A DNA stretch of 64,000 bases from Owenia fusiformis (lineage: Eukaryota > Annelida > Polychaeta > Sabellida > Oweniidae), in NCBI GenBank assembly GCA_903813345.2, contig CAIIXF020000008.1, positions 18,088,822-18,152,821 of the forward strand. The letters run 5' to 3'. The notes beneath the pieces are model-generated. The model did no database searches and was not told the DNA's origin. It saw only the letters and a program-made list of their open reading frames with translations. Positions 35,690 through 46,696 of this stretch are shown one piece after another. The translations under genes were made by a program, and so were the position numbers. Position 1 is the stretch's first letter. Every line of letters begins with the position of its first letter.

Positions 35690-36310
35690 TATAAAATGGT
35701 TATATACCCTTTATGGTACATGGTATAATGTGGTAAGATGCCCTTTATGGTATATCGTGGTGGGATGCCCTTTTATGATATGACCTGGTTAGATGCCCTT
35801 TTAAGCTATGATATGGTTAGATACCCTTTATGGTACATGGTATAATGTGGTAAGATGCCCTTTATGGTATATCATGGTGGGATCCCCTTTTATGGTATGA
35901 GCTGGTTAGATGCCCTTTTAAGCTATGATATGGTTAGATACCCTTTATGGTACATGGTATAATGTGGTAAGATGCCCTTTATGGTATATCATGGTGGGAT
36001 CCCCTTTTATGGTATGAGCTGGTTAGATGCCCTTTTAAGCTATGATATGGTTAGATACCCTTTATGTTACATGGTATAATGTGGTAAAATGCCCTTTATG
36101 GTATATCATGGTGGGATGCCCTTTTATGGTATGACCTGGTTAGATGCCCTTTTAAGCTATAATATGGTTAGATACCCTTTATGGTACATGGTATAATGTG
36201 GTAAGATGCCCTTTATGGTATATCATGGTGGGATACCCTTTTATGGTATGACCTGGTTAGATGCCCTTTAAAGCTATGATATGGTTAAATACCCTTTATG
36301 GTAAAACATC
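35690..36310. repeat. 117-bp tandem repeat, about 5.3 units
   Basis: The word GATATGGTTAGATA (last units slightly changed) recurs at 35,810, 35,927, 36,044, 36,161 and 36,278, exactly 117 bp apart. Each unit contains four related sub-blocks of the kind TGGTTAGATGCCCTTTTA and TGGTAAGATGCCCTTTATGG, so the 117-mer itself grew from a shorter ancestral unit near 29 bp. Non-coding. Confidence 0.95.
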
Positions 36311-36619
36311 ATATAACATGATATGGTATGATCAGAATCTTATAATATGTGGTAAGAAACTATTTATGGTATGCTATGGGTAGATCCCTGTTTATTGTAT
36401 ACTGTGGCTAGAAACCCATTGTGGTATGCTCTGATTAGAACACTTTTATTGTACACTATATTATGAGTAGAATAGTAGAATGATATGTTGTAAAGAACTC
36501 TATTTTTAAAGTACATTCTAAATGTATATAAACAAATATTTTTATATGAAACAGTTGTAAATCGGTATAAAGAGTTCTTGAAGAATGATCTTCATAGAAT
36601 TAAAGTTAATGCAGTAATG

Positions 36620-36726
36620 AGTGTTGATAATGTCACCACCACAAGTGTTGATTATGTCACCACCACAAGTGTTGATTATGTCACCACCACAAGTGTTGAT
36701 TATGTCACCACCACAAGTGTTGACAT
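36620..36726 (+). repeat. 24-bp tandem repeat within R2 element (unit A)
   Basis: About four copies of GTTGATTATGTCACCACCAC plus AAGT. Read as codons the unit is eight residues long (SVDYVTTT), so it keeps an open frame, but no gene context supports translation. The duplicate is at 44,263-44,367. Confidence 0.9.
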
Positions 36727-37739
36727 ATTGTTGGAGTCTTCAACTTTTTTGTGGATGTTGTTAAGTGGTTGCTGTCTTTGGTGATTGCTAAGTGGTTGGT
36801 GCTTGGCAGCCAGTGTCTGTAACAAATGACAAGTGGTGACTGACTCAAAGACTCATGACACCATTTTCACCATCAACAACTTTTATTGTTATTGTATCAA
36901 TAGGAGGTATGAGTTTATGAGAAAGTGGTTTAGAATTCTAAGCTTTCATATCCTACTTCATATAGTAATTAGTTAGTGGGTCTATATAAATATGGCAGTG
37001 TAGTATGTGGTTTGTCTGAATATATTTGCCTACAACTACATTGCAATCCTTCCATTAACCCACTACTGATCCATAATTTTTTGTCCTTCTTAAACAGCTA
37101 CTGCAAAACACTACCAAGTTCAATTTTAACTGATTGGTGAATATCCTTTTTGTACATGTATGTTAAACAAGACAACTTTTAAAAAATAAAAAATAAAAAT
37201 TGGCTTGATGGAGGATGGGTCTTAAATTTGGGATGTGAATGTGAAATGGAGATTTTATTCTTGGTTCAAAATATGATATTATTTTTATGCCATCACCAGA
37301 AGAGATGACATATTGTTATAGTCTCCAACTTTTTTGTAGATGGTGTTTTGCCAGTTCGTGTTCAGCCTCCATTGGCTGACATCTGTAGCAAATGGCAGGT
37401 AGTGATAGTTTGCATGTTAACGCCTTGTTAAAACTTTGAATTTGATTGACATATTCTCTTGAGAATTCCAATATATATCTGGATATTTCATCTTCGACTC
37501 GGCCCGTTTCTTTCAAGCACACTATACACATAACATTCAACATTAATTTTAAAGTACATAAATGTACAATAAACAAAACGATGTCAAGTTGAGTGTTGAA
37601 ATGTTATTAAACAATTAAATACAGATTTTGTTCATATTTGAGTTACACATGATGATATACGGTATTTAACTTTCAAATCAACTATTATAATATCTGTATT
37701 TTATCAGTCATATGATACAATTACTTGAATATTGTGCCG

Positions 37740-37950
37740 TATACAATTATAAAATGTCATTGTGTCTATGTACATGAAATATATATATATATATTGTAAA
37801 TTAAAATTCATTGTGTTGATATATTATTATATTATTATAATGAAAGCCGACTGTATAGTATATTATATTATTACGGACAAGTGACAACTGATTTAATAAT
37901 ATGTAACTTGTTTACAATCAGCTTTCATTTTGTGTGCAATATACCTATAT
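37740..37950. repeat. TA-rich palindromic stretch (unit A), mirrored at 45,440-45,620
   Basis: A (TA)n run, AATGAAAGCCGACTG and (inverse) CAATCAGCTTTCATT, with TATTATATTATTA tracts between. The duplicate in unit B keeps the arms but differs in the repeat lengths. Likely a decayed MITE. Confidence 0.5.
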
Positions 37951-37977
37951 TTATATACATACACCTTGTATTATACC

Positions 37978-38725
37978 ACCGAACGAAGTAGAGAACCCGT
38001 CCGTCCGTTCGCCCGTCCATGTGTCCTGATGAAATCTCAAAAACCGTCGACGGATTTGATTCAAATTCTATTCACTAATGCATTATGGGCGTAGGACCTC
38101 TGCTCGAGAAAGAATTATAAATATGATCGCTCAATTCAAAATGGCTGCCAATTTTCCTAAAAACGCTATCTGATAACTGTAATACTACTTGATGGATTTG
38201 GTCAAATTTTCATATGCTGATGCCTAGGGACAAAGGGCATTGCTCAAGATAAGATTTTCAAGACGGCAGCAGAATTTCAAAGTAGCCGCCACTTTTCATA
38301 AAAACACGTCATCTTTGATAACTCAAATACCAGTGGACGAATACGGATATGTTGATGCCTAGCGACACATAAGCTCTGCTCAAGAAGGAATTTTCAAGAT
38401 GGCTGCTACTTTTTGTTAAAAACGTAATCTTTGATAACTCAATACCAGTGGATAGATTTGGTTCAAATTTTATTAGCTGATGCATTAAGACATCGCTCTG
38501 CTCGAGAAGAAAATTTCAAGATGGCAGTTGAATTTCAAAATGGCCGCCATTTTTCGAAAAATATCGTTGATAGCTCAAATACAAGTGCAGTGGGTGGATT
38601 TGTTTCAAATTGTATATGCTGATACCTGGGGACAAAGGAGATTTGTTCAAGAGAAAATTTTCAAGATGGACACTATTTATCGAAATATGTTTTGTTCGGT
38701 GGGATTTGCTACTCCGTGGAGATGA
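37978..38725 (+). repeat. Degenerate tandem repeat with ATGGCNGCC words (unit A)
   Basis: Blocks of GATTTGGTTCAAATT, TATGCTGATGCCTAGGGACA, TTTTCAAGATGGCAG and AAAATGGCCGCCATTTTT recur every 115-145 bp, about five times. It begins with CACCGAACGAAGTAGAGAA and clustered CCGTCCGTTCGCC. The shorter version in unit B is at 45,650-46,280. Non-coding or a very old decayed repeat. Confidence 0.7.
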
Positions 38726-39505
38726 TGTGCTTGAGTTTTCCCATCTATTATCGCAGCTTAATTTTTGATTATAAGTTCACTCGACCTTTGTATTTTCTAG
38801 TTCTCATTCTTGTTCTTGTTGAAGAGTTAATCCAACGGTGCTTCTGAAAACTTATTCCCCGAGAAACTTTTTTCATATTTTCTTCAAGGGTGCAATTTTG
38901 TTCGTCTCATCTTTCCAACGTATACAGCAATATTCCGTCTGGACCGGACGCGTCATTCACTATGTTCCTGGAATCAACCATTTACGTACCATACATTATA
39001 TATGTTTTTTAGTTCGTTTAATTATAGAGTATATTATTTGGTTTCTTGAAAAAAATCAAGTTCCATCGTGATAAATATACACTAGTATGCATTTACAATA
39101 ATGAATTTAAATTAGCAATCTAAAAGTCTAAAATGAGCTATTATAGCTAGAATAAATGCGTTGACATCAATTTTACTAGAGACTTATTATGCAATATAAT
39201 GAACTTTTGTAAAATAGTCATCAATTATGTATGTTATACTTAATATTGGCAAGTGCCACTAAATACCTTGTGGGACCCACAGCCTTTATTAGTATTCCTT
39301 GGAATACACTGCATGAGATAATGAAGGACTAAACTAAATATTGATTGGGTTACTGATCTAAAGTAGCACTCAATTAGTAAAACGATAACTATATACTTCC
39401 GGTTTTATCTAATGGGTGCCTGCCTGACATGGCAAACGTTTGATTTTCTGGCGTCATACCCCTGCCCCCCCCCCCCCCCCCATTCGCTCCGTCTCTCTTA
39501 CCCGC

Positions 39506-39649
39506 TTAATCTGGACATCCAAGAACATCAAACGTCATACAACAAGCGCCTTGCCAAGTCTGGGGAATGATCCGAACAAATCTTGCTAGCACTGGTGGTT
39601 CAATCAGGTTTATTGCATGAGTGTATCGGTCCTTATTCCCTGGTAGAAT
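39506..39649 (-). CDS. Copy A exon 4: F5/8C end and stop
   Basis: ILPGNKDRYTHAINLIEPPV through TFDVLGCPD and TAA. The N-x-D and RFVRI-P-W motifs are typical of the C-terminal part of F5/8C domains. A 19-base C run lies about 25 bp beyond the stop. Confidence 0.87.
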   Translation of the reverse strand: MLPGNKDRYTHAINLIEPPVLARFVRIIPQTWQGACCMTFDVLGCPD

Positions 39650-42600
39650 CTTGGAAAATAACATTGTAACTGGTAACGTAAAATAAAAGAGGATAGTAAA
39701 TAAAATAGTAATATATGGTATAGCTTTGATGGGATTTTACATGGTGGGTCAATAAAGAGTATATTTTTATACATTGGCTATCTTCAGAGTACTAGCAGAT
39801 ATGCATTCATGAATGGTACACTGTACTGGTGAATCAAGAATCCAACAAGGGGGGGGGGGGCTATATTTCAAATCGGAATAGATTTTGAAATGTTTGAGCC
39901 CAGTACACTAGTATGGATAAATATCTTAATTTCCAATTACGAAATTACATTTTGCTATTTTGTGCACCATTTAGTGATTTATAAATGATCAGAATCCAAA
40001 TGTCACGTATGACATATTAAAAACATCTTTACCATACAAGAATAATTTGTCTTTATATAGTTTCCATTTTGTCAAGACTTGATGCAATATGTTGTTTTAA
40101 CAGAGGTGTTGTTTCATTAGTAAGTTTCAAGTAAAAGAAACTATTTACTATTTTTCTATTGGTATGTTTGAATTATTTCGCATCAAAAATTATTAATTAT
40201 AAAATTATATTTTTCAGTATCGTGCATACTTTTCTAATATAAATATCATATTTGCAATTACCTCTCTGTACTCTTCCAAACTGTTTTCAGTTTCTCCATA
40301 CAAAAACTTGTACGATGTTACCCATTGAATATACGCCCCGTCTGTTCTTCCCCGAGTCAGGACACCCGTCACTAACATGAGTTCACCGAGGTCCGCTTGA
40401 ATCCATCGATCGGGTTCGCTACCCGGACCCCAGCATGAATTCAGGCCTGACCTAGAATAGAACAAATGATTTCATGATGCATATTTTACATACAATGAAA
40501 CGTAAAACATTTTCTGATTATTCAGTTGTAGGGCTGAAAAGAAATATCCTGATTGTTAGATATCAAAACACTACCCATTCTAAGGCACTTCTAAATGTGG
40601 TTATGGGTCCTTAAATTATAATATATCTCGAGGATGTTTAAGGATGTTCTGAAAGTTCAACATGCGTGGGATATTGTTGAAATGATGAATGCCATTCGCA
40701 GTCCTATCAGAGGATATGTAGAGGATATTCTTTTTATCTATAGTCGATATCCATGAGTTGATAAACATGATTGTCCGAGAAGGTCATAGGATATCAAATT
40801 CATCCTATGTGTTTAAAGATATATTACTATGTGTGTTCTAAATATAGCTCACAATAACTTTACAATGAAATATATAAAAAAAAGTCAATAAATATCAAAA
40901 AACTCAAATATTTGTTTAAACTGAACATACTCTTACAGTGGTTGCATGAAAACATTATACTCCTTTTAATATGCACATAATGGTCATCACTCTTAAAAAT
41001 TATTACTTGGATTTCCTTATATTGAGAAATTGTACTACTCATTTCAAGTCAAAAATTACTTAAATAATCTTGAACTGCTGAATAATTTTTAAGTAATTTT
41101 TAAGTAATTCATTTATGGTGAATTTACTAATGCAAGGAGAGAAATTGAAATACTTACTGTAGTAATTGTAATACTCATTTACATAATTAAGCAATTAAAA
41201 AACTCAAAATGACAATATAAGTTAAACCTACGTAAAATGAAGTAAAACTAAGTATTTAACTTTAATAATACTCAAGTAATTCATTTTTAAGAGTGATATC
41301 TTTATTCGGCTATTTCTAAAACCAATTTTGGCCAATTCAAAAATATTTTAATACGATTTTAGTAGGAAGCGCATACCAAAATTATTTTGTGTCATATATA
41401 TTAAGTATCTATAGGATAAATAACATCACCTACGCCTTTATCTCTGTTCTTATTACTTACTTACGACTAGACTTGATTTTAACAAATTCTCATTTTATTT
41501 TGTTTACATTCTATGAACCATATCTGAATGAAAGAAGAATCATATCATTTGGAGCAAAACGTCAACATGTCATTTTTATTCCGATAGATCTGCGTATATC
41601 TGATTTTTGAAAGAAAAATCATTTTGTCATTGTCATTACCTAGAAGGAGTTCATTTGGTTATTTTGTGAGGAACACGTGCAGGAATGATTACCAATTACC
41701 CAACCCCCCCCCCCCTCAAAGCTCACTCGTGGCGAGCACTCACAAAGCTAGCAAAGTTAATTGGACGATCGCAATTCTTTCGAGTTTCAATGGTCGAAAC
41801 AAAAAACAGTTCTTCAATTCCATTCAAATAATCTTTTATGATCTCAGCAATCATACAGGCCTCCAATATATTCGCGATCCAATATAACGATTTTGATTTT
41901 TTAAAGTTAATCTTTACATGCTGATTCAAGTCTGATACTTACACTTGCTGTGAGTCTAATCTACCTCTGCTCGGGACATGTGCAGTATTGTAATACCCCG
42001 ACGCAGTGATACTTGCATCACCAACACTGTAAATATCTCCAGATACAAGTTGTTCTCTGCAGTTAACTAAATTTTAAAAATAAGTTTGTGATATTTAATA
42101 ACTAATATATATATATCAGGCCCATAACCGGCTTTTGCCAAGGTGGTGTCCACTTTTCAGAAAAATTCCAGGGGGTTCACTTTGACAAATTTGGCCCAAA
42201 ACCAGATGAAAATGCTCAGAATCATGAAAAACTGCATGATTTTGAAAGAATTTTTGGCCCGAATCCCTCGACCCCCCCCCCGTCTACGGGCCTGTTATAT
42301 ATACACCCAGAGTAAATCTGACAATGTACCGAAGGTAGGCTCGTGAACATTATTTATAAACGATTCTTTCAAACTTCAATAAAAACAAAACAAGTATAAT
42401 AACAAGTATAATACAGAACATATTCATAACGAAAATGTTCTCACTTACACAACCCGAAAAAACTAACTTTTAATTTTGACGTCGCAGTGGCCTAAGGAAA
42501 CCATTTCTTTTTCGGGTAGTGTAGTTTATATAATTATGTTATTGACAAATATGATCAATCATAGGCAAGTTATGTTGCATTGATCAGGAATGCTTATGGA

Positions 42601-43362
42601 TTTGCTAAGAATTAATAACTCCAGAGAATCTGCGAATTAAAAATTCCCCATACAACGATGCATTTAGGCATTGAAATGGGCATTTTTAATCGAAAGCTTA
42701 GTGAATATCATAATTTACAATTTTTCAATAAGAGTGGTTAGATATGACATATTGGTACTAATAGAAACGTCAGAAACCCCAAATTTAGATAGTTGCATTT
42801 TTACCATTTCTGAAGTTTAACACGAGATGCTTAAATCAAAAACGCTATTTCTCTAAATCTCAAAGTCATCGATGCTATCTAAATAAATACAAAACAGTTG
42901 CCCATATCGAACACTCTGTTCACACAAGAAAATTCACTAAGATTTCATTGTGATTTTGAAAGTTATCCCAAAATTATTTAGAGAGAATTGCAATTTTAGT
43001 GTCATGCACAGTCAATGCCTGAATCAAAATCAGTGAAAATAATACACCTTACCATGTTGAGAATGGTAATAATGATCACTTGCAGTATTCGGAACCGCGT
43101 GCCCTCCTATAGTTCCGATAAACTCGCACACTTTATCACTGCTTCCTCCAACCGTCATCAGATTGTACGATTTACAGAGCCATTCTTCCAGCAAACACCG
43201 AATAGCACACTCACTCACCGAGCCGACGCTAATCGTTTTTGTGACGTTATCTGTTCTGCTTATATTATCGAATTTATAGTAGGTTTTTGTTTTAGTTCCA
43301 TTCCTATGGCTAATATGAAGAAGTAAGATCAAATTGAAGAGGTACATGTGCTTTGATTTCAT
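39506..43362 (-). CDS. Secreted PAN/Apple plus F5/8C domain protein, copy A
   Basis: Four exons: 43362-43053, 42066-41943, 40451-40262, 39649-39506, total 768 nt, 255 aa, with GT/AG junctions in phase. MKSKHMYLFNLILLLHISH is a signal peptide. A PAN/Apple-like module follows (CAIRCLLEEWLCKSYN with a later Cys). The remainder is an F5/8 type C (discoidin) domain from VNC to LGC: SGDIYSVGDASITASGYY, WIQADLGELMLVTGVLTRGR, YIQWVTSYKFLYGETE, ARFVRIIPQTWQGACC. The terminal Cys pair of discoidin domains is present. Such domains bind glycans or phospholipid outside the cell, so a lectin-like or matrix role is likely (inferred). The stop TAA directly follows the last domain Cys (GCPD then stop). A tandem paralogue lies about 9.8 kb downstream. 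Confidence 0.85.
40262..40451 (-). CDS. Copy A exon 3: F5/8C core
   Basis: SGLNSCWGPGSEPDRWIQAD through SLEEYRE, the strand region with the W-x-Q-x-D-L-G motif of discoidin domains. Acceptor TTCTAG, donor GTAATT. Confidence 0.87.
40986..41297. mobile_element. MITE private to unit A
   Basis: Ends ATCACTCTTAAAAATTATTA and (inverse) ATCACTCTTAAAAATGAATT. The interior contains AAGTAATTTTTAAGTAATT repeats. The aligned position in unit B lacks about 400 bp including this element, so it was inserted in A or lost from B. Confidence 0.7.
41943..42066 (-). CDS. Copy A exon 2: start of F5/8C domain
   Basis: Begins with the first discoidin Cys (VNCREQLVSGDIYSVGDA) and ends PSRGRLDSQQ. Acceptor AATTTAG, donor GTAAGTAT. 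Too short to stand out as an open frame. Confidence 0.83.
42117..42294 (-). repeat. Dispersed 200-bp repeat, family R1, unit A intron
   Basis: Reverse orientation, with CAGGCCCATAACCGGC and ACGGGCCTG ends. Present at the same place in unit B (51,968-52,140), so it predates the duplication. Confidence 0.8.
43053..43362 (-). CDS. Copy A exon 1: signal peptide and PAN/Apple module
   Basis: 103 codons plus one base. The Cys pattern C-x3-C-x6-C and a further Cys in KVCEFIG fit a short PAN/Apple domain. Donor G/GTAAGG. Confidence 0.85.
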
Positions 43363-43885
43363 CGTTCTGTGGAGTTCGCAATCCTTGTTTCAATACCTTC
43401 TAGGCTCTTATTATATTGGATTGGCTCGTTTCTCTCTGTCCCCTAAGGAAAGTTCCGCAACTAGAATTTGAAGTTGTAAAATATAAATGAAAGTATCATC
43501 CGAGTAGACATGCGTAGATTATGGCCTAATCAGTTAATGACGTTTGCAAGCCTAGAGGCTGCAATAATTAAGATTATGTATTTTTGTTTCCTTTTATTCA
43601 GTCGTGACCAATTGCTAGAATTGACTGATGTAAATTAAATATCCAATGGAGGCAAACTTTAATCAACATTTATGATTCGGCAAAGATTGACGGTTTGGCC
43701 ACACCCTATATCTTGCATACTTCTATTTACTCGATATTGATATTGGCAAATGGGCCATGATCGATAAAACTCATTATTTTGGGCATAATTGGTTCGGTAT
43801 CCCGTTGAAGCTAATGTCTATTTTGTAATGTTATCAAGGGATACATGGGATCAACTATCGGAGGTATCGAAAGTCGAAACAGTTA

Positions 43886-44207
43886 CACTCCCCTCCATAA
43901 GTCTGACGACCGGAAGTTCCTTTTTAAATCATACGTTTATGCGATTTTTCAAAATTCATCCATGAATTTCCAAACTATTGCACTAATGCCTTGGTCACAT
44001 ATGATCTGATCCACCGGCCGTCGCCCGGCCGATTGAGTGTTTTGTTCAATATTGTATACAATTTTGAACAAAATACTCAATCGGCCGGGCGCCGAACCAA
44101 ATGTGACCAAGGCATTAAGGAGCAAAATAAAGATTCTAGCATTGACAGGATTTAGCATGATGTTATCAAATGAAGGCTTTCAGTTCCTAAACTTATGGAG
44201 GGGAGTG
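43886..44207. mobile_element. TA-flanked MITE with CACTCCCCTCCATAAGT ends (unit A)
   Basis: Terminal inverted repeats CACTCCCCTCCATAAGT at both ends with TA flanks. The orthologous copy sits at 53,953-54,172 in unit B, and the same ends bound the 1.86-kb palindrome at 60,577. It closes the duplication unit. A hairpin is nested at 43,984-44,117 in this copy only. Confidence 0.8.
43984..44117. repeat. Hairpin element nested in the unit A MITE
   Basis: TAATGCCTTGGTCACA and GTGACCAAGGCATTA are inverse, as are GCCCGGCCGATTGAGT and ACTCAATCGGCCGGGC. The loop is about 45 bp. GC-rich arms contrast with the AT-rich surroundings. Unit B has unrelated sequence here. Confidence 0.75.
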
Positions 44208-44262
44208 TATGTAAAACAAAATTTAGAATGATCTTCATAGAATTAAAGTTAATGCAGTAATG

Positions 44263-44367
44263 AGTGTTGATTATGTCACCACCACAAGTGTAGATTATGT
44301 CACCACCACAAGTGTTGATTATGTCACCACCACAAGTGTTGATTATGTCACCACCACAAGTGTTGAC
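44263..44367 (+). repeat. 24-bp tandem repeat within R2 element (unit B)
   Basis: Four to five units of the GTTGATTATGTCACCACCAC repeat, the counterpart of 36,620-36,726. Confidence 0.88.
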
Positions 44368-46696
44368 AATGACATATTGTTGGAATCTTCAACTGTTTTG
44401 TGGATGTTGTTAAGTGGTTGCTGTTTTTGCTGGTTGCTAGGTGGTTGGTGCTTGGCGATCAGTGTGTCTGTAACAAATGACAGGTGGTAACTGACTCAAA
44501 GACTCATGACACCATTTTCACCATCAACAACTTTTATTGTTATTGTATCAATAGGAGGTATGAGTTTATGAGAAAGTGGTTTAGAATTCTAAGCTTTCAT
44601 ATCCTACTACAAATAGTAATTAGTTAGTGGGTCTATATAAAGATGGCAGTGTAGTATGTGGTTTGCCTGAATATATTTGAATATATTTGACAACTACATC
44701 GCAATCCTTCAATCAACCCACTACTGATCCATGATTTTTTGTCTTTCTTAAACAGCTACTGCAAAACACTACCAAGTTCAGTTTCAACTGATTGGTGAAT
44801 ATCCTTTTTGTACATGTATGTTAAACAAGACAACCTTTAAAAATAAAAATAGAAAGATTGGCTGGATGGAGGATGGGTCTTAAATTTGGAGTGTGAATGT
44901 GAAATGGAGATTTTATTCTTGGTACAAAATATGATATTATTTTTATGCCATCACCATAACAGATGACATATTGTTATAGTCTCCAACTTTTTGGTAGATG
45001 GTGTTTTGGCAGTTTGTGTTCCGCCTCCATTGGCTGGCATCTGTAGCAAATGGCAGGTGGTGATAGTTTGTATGTTAATGCCTTGTTAAAACTTTGAATA
45101 TGATTCACATATTCCCTGAGAGTTCCAAAATATACCTAGATATTTCATCTTCGACTCTGCTTGTTTCTCTCAAGCACACTGTACACATAACATTCAACAT
45201 TAATTTTAAAGTACATAAATGTACATATGTACAATAAACAAAACGATGTCAAGTTGAGTGTTGAAATGTTATTAAACAATTAAATACAGATTTAGTTCAT
45301 ATTTGAGTTACACATGATGATATACGATATTTAACTTTCAAATCAACTATCATAATATCTGTATTTTATCAGTCATATGATACATTTACTTGAATATTCT
45401 GCCGTATACAATTATAAAACGTCATTGTGTCTATGTACATGTACATGAAATATATATATATAATATTGTAAAATTAAAATTCATTGTGTTGGTATACTAT
45501 TATTATAATGAAAGCCGACTGCATAGTATATTATATTATTACAGACAAGTGACAGCTGATTAGTATTCAATAATATGTAACTTGTTTACAATCAGCTTTC
45601 ATTTTGTGTGCAATATACCTATATTTATATACAATCACCTTTTATTATTCCACCGAACGAAGTAGAGAAGCCGTCCGTCTTTTCGCCCGTCCATTCGTTC
45701 ATGTGTCTTGGTGAAAACTCAAAAACCGTCGACGGATTTGATTCAAATTCTATTTACTAATGCATTATGGGCGTAGGACCTCTGCTTGAGAAGGAATTAT
45801 AAATATGATCGCTCAATTCAAAATGGCTGCCAATTTTCGTAAAAACGCTATCGGATAACTGTAAGAGTCGATAAGAGATATATAATACTAGTTGATGGAT
45901 TTGGTCAAATTTTTATATGCTGATGACTTGGGACAAAGGGCATTGCTCAAGATAAGATTTTCAAGACGGCATAGCGACACATAAGCTCTGCTCAAGAAGG
46001 AATTTTCAAGATGGCTGCTATTTTTTGTGAAAAACGTAATCTTTGAAATACCAGTAGATTTAAGAAAATTTCAAGTTGGCAGCTGAATTTCAAAATGGGC
46101 GCCATTTTTCAGAAAAAATCGTTGATAGCTGAAATACAAGTGCAGTGGGTGGATTTGTTTCAAATTGTATATGCTGATACCTGGGGACAAAGGAGATTTG
46201 TTCAAGAGAAATTTTTCAAGATGGACGCTATTTATCGAAATATGTTTTGTTCGGTGGGATTTGCTACTCCGTGGAGATGATGTTCTTGAGTTTTCCCATT
46301 TCTTATCGCAGCTTAATTTTTGATTATAAGTTCACTCGACCTTTGTATTTTCTAGTTCTCATTCCTGTTCTTATTCTTGTTGAAGAGTTAATCCAACGGT
46401 GCTTCTGAAAACTTATTCCCCGAGAAATTATTTTTTCATATTTTCTTCAAGGGTGCAATTTTGTTCAACTAGTGCGTCTTGTCTTTCCAACGTATACAGC
46501 AATATCCCGTCTGGCCGGACGCGTCATTCACTATGTACCTGGAATCAACCATTTACGTACCATACATTATATATGTATAGAGTATATTATTTGGTTTCTT
46601 GAAAAAAATCAAGTTCCATCGTGATAAATGTATACTAGTATGCATTTACAATAATGAATTTACATTAGCAATCTAAAAGTCTAAAATGAGCTATTA

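Larger units (their letters stand above)
36580..44225. repeat. Segmental duplication, unit A
   Basis: Starts at GAATGATCTTCATAGAATTA and ends just after a CACTCCCC MITE. The same order of blocks (24-bp repeat, R2 copies, TA-rich palindrome, ATGGCNGCC repeats, four exons, R1 copy, MITE) recurs in unit B directly downstream and in the same orientation. Private to unit A: a 312-bp MITE at 40,986 and a hairpin at 43,984. Confidence 0.92.

Noticed and set aside
39464-39482. Long C run as a possible regulatory element
   Set aside because: A simple homopolymer after the copy A stop, shared in shorter form with copy B; no further structure.
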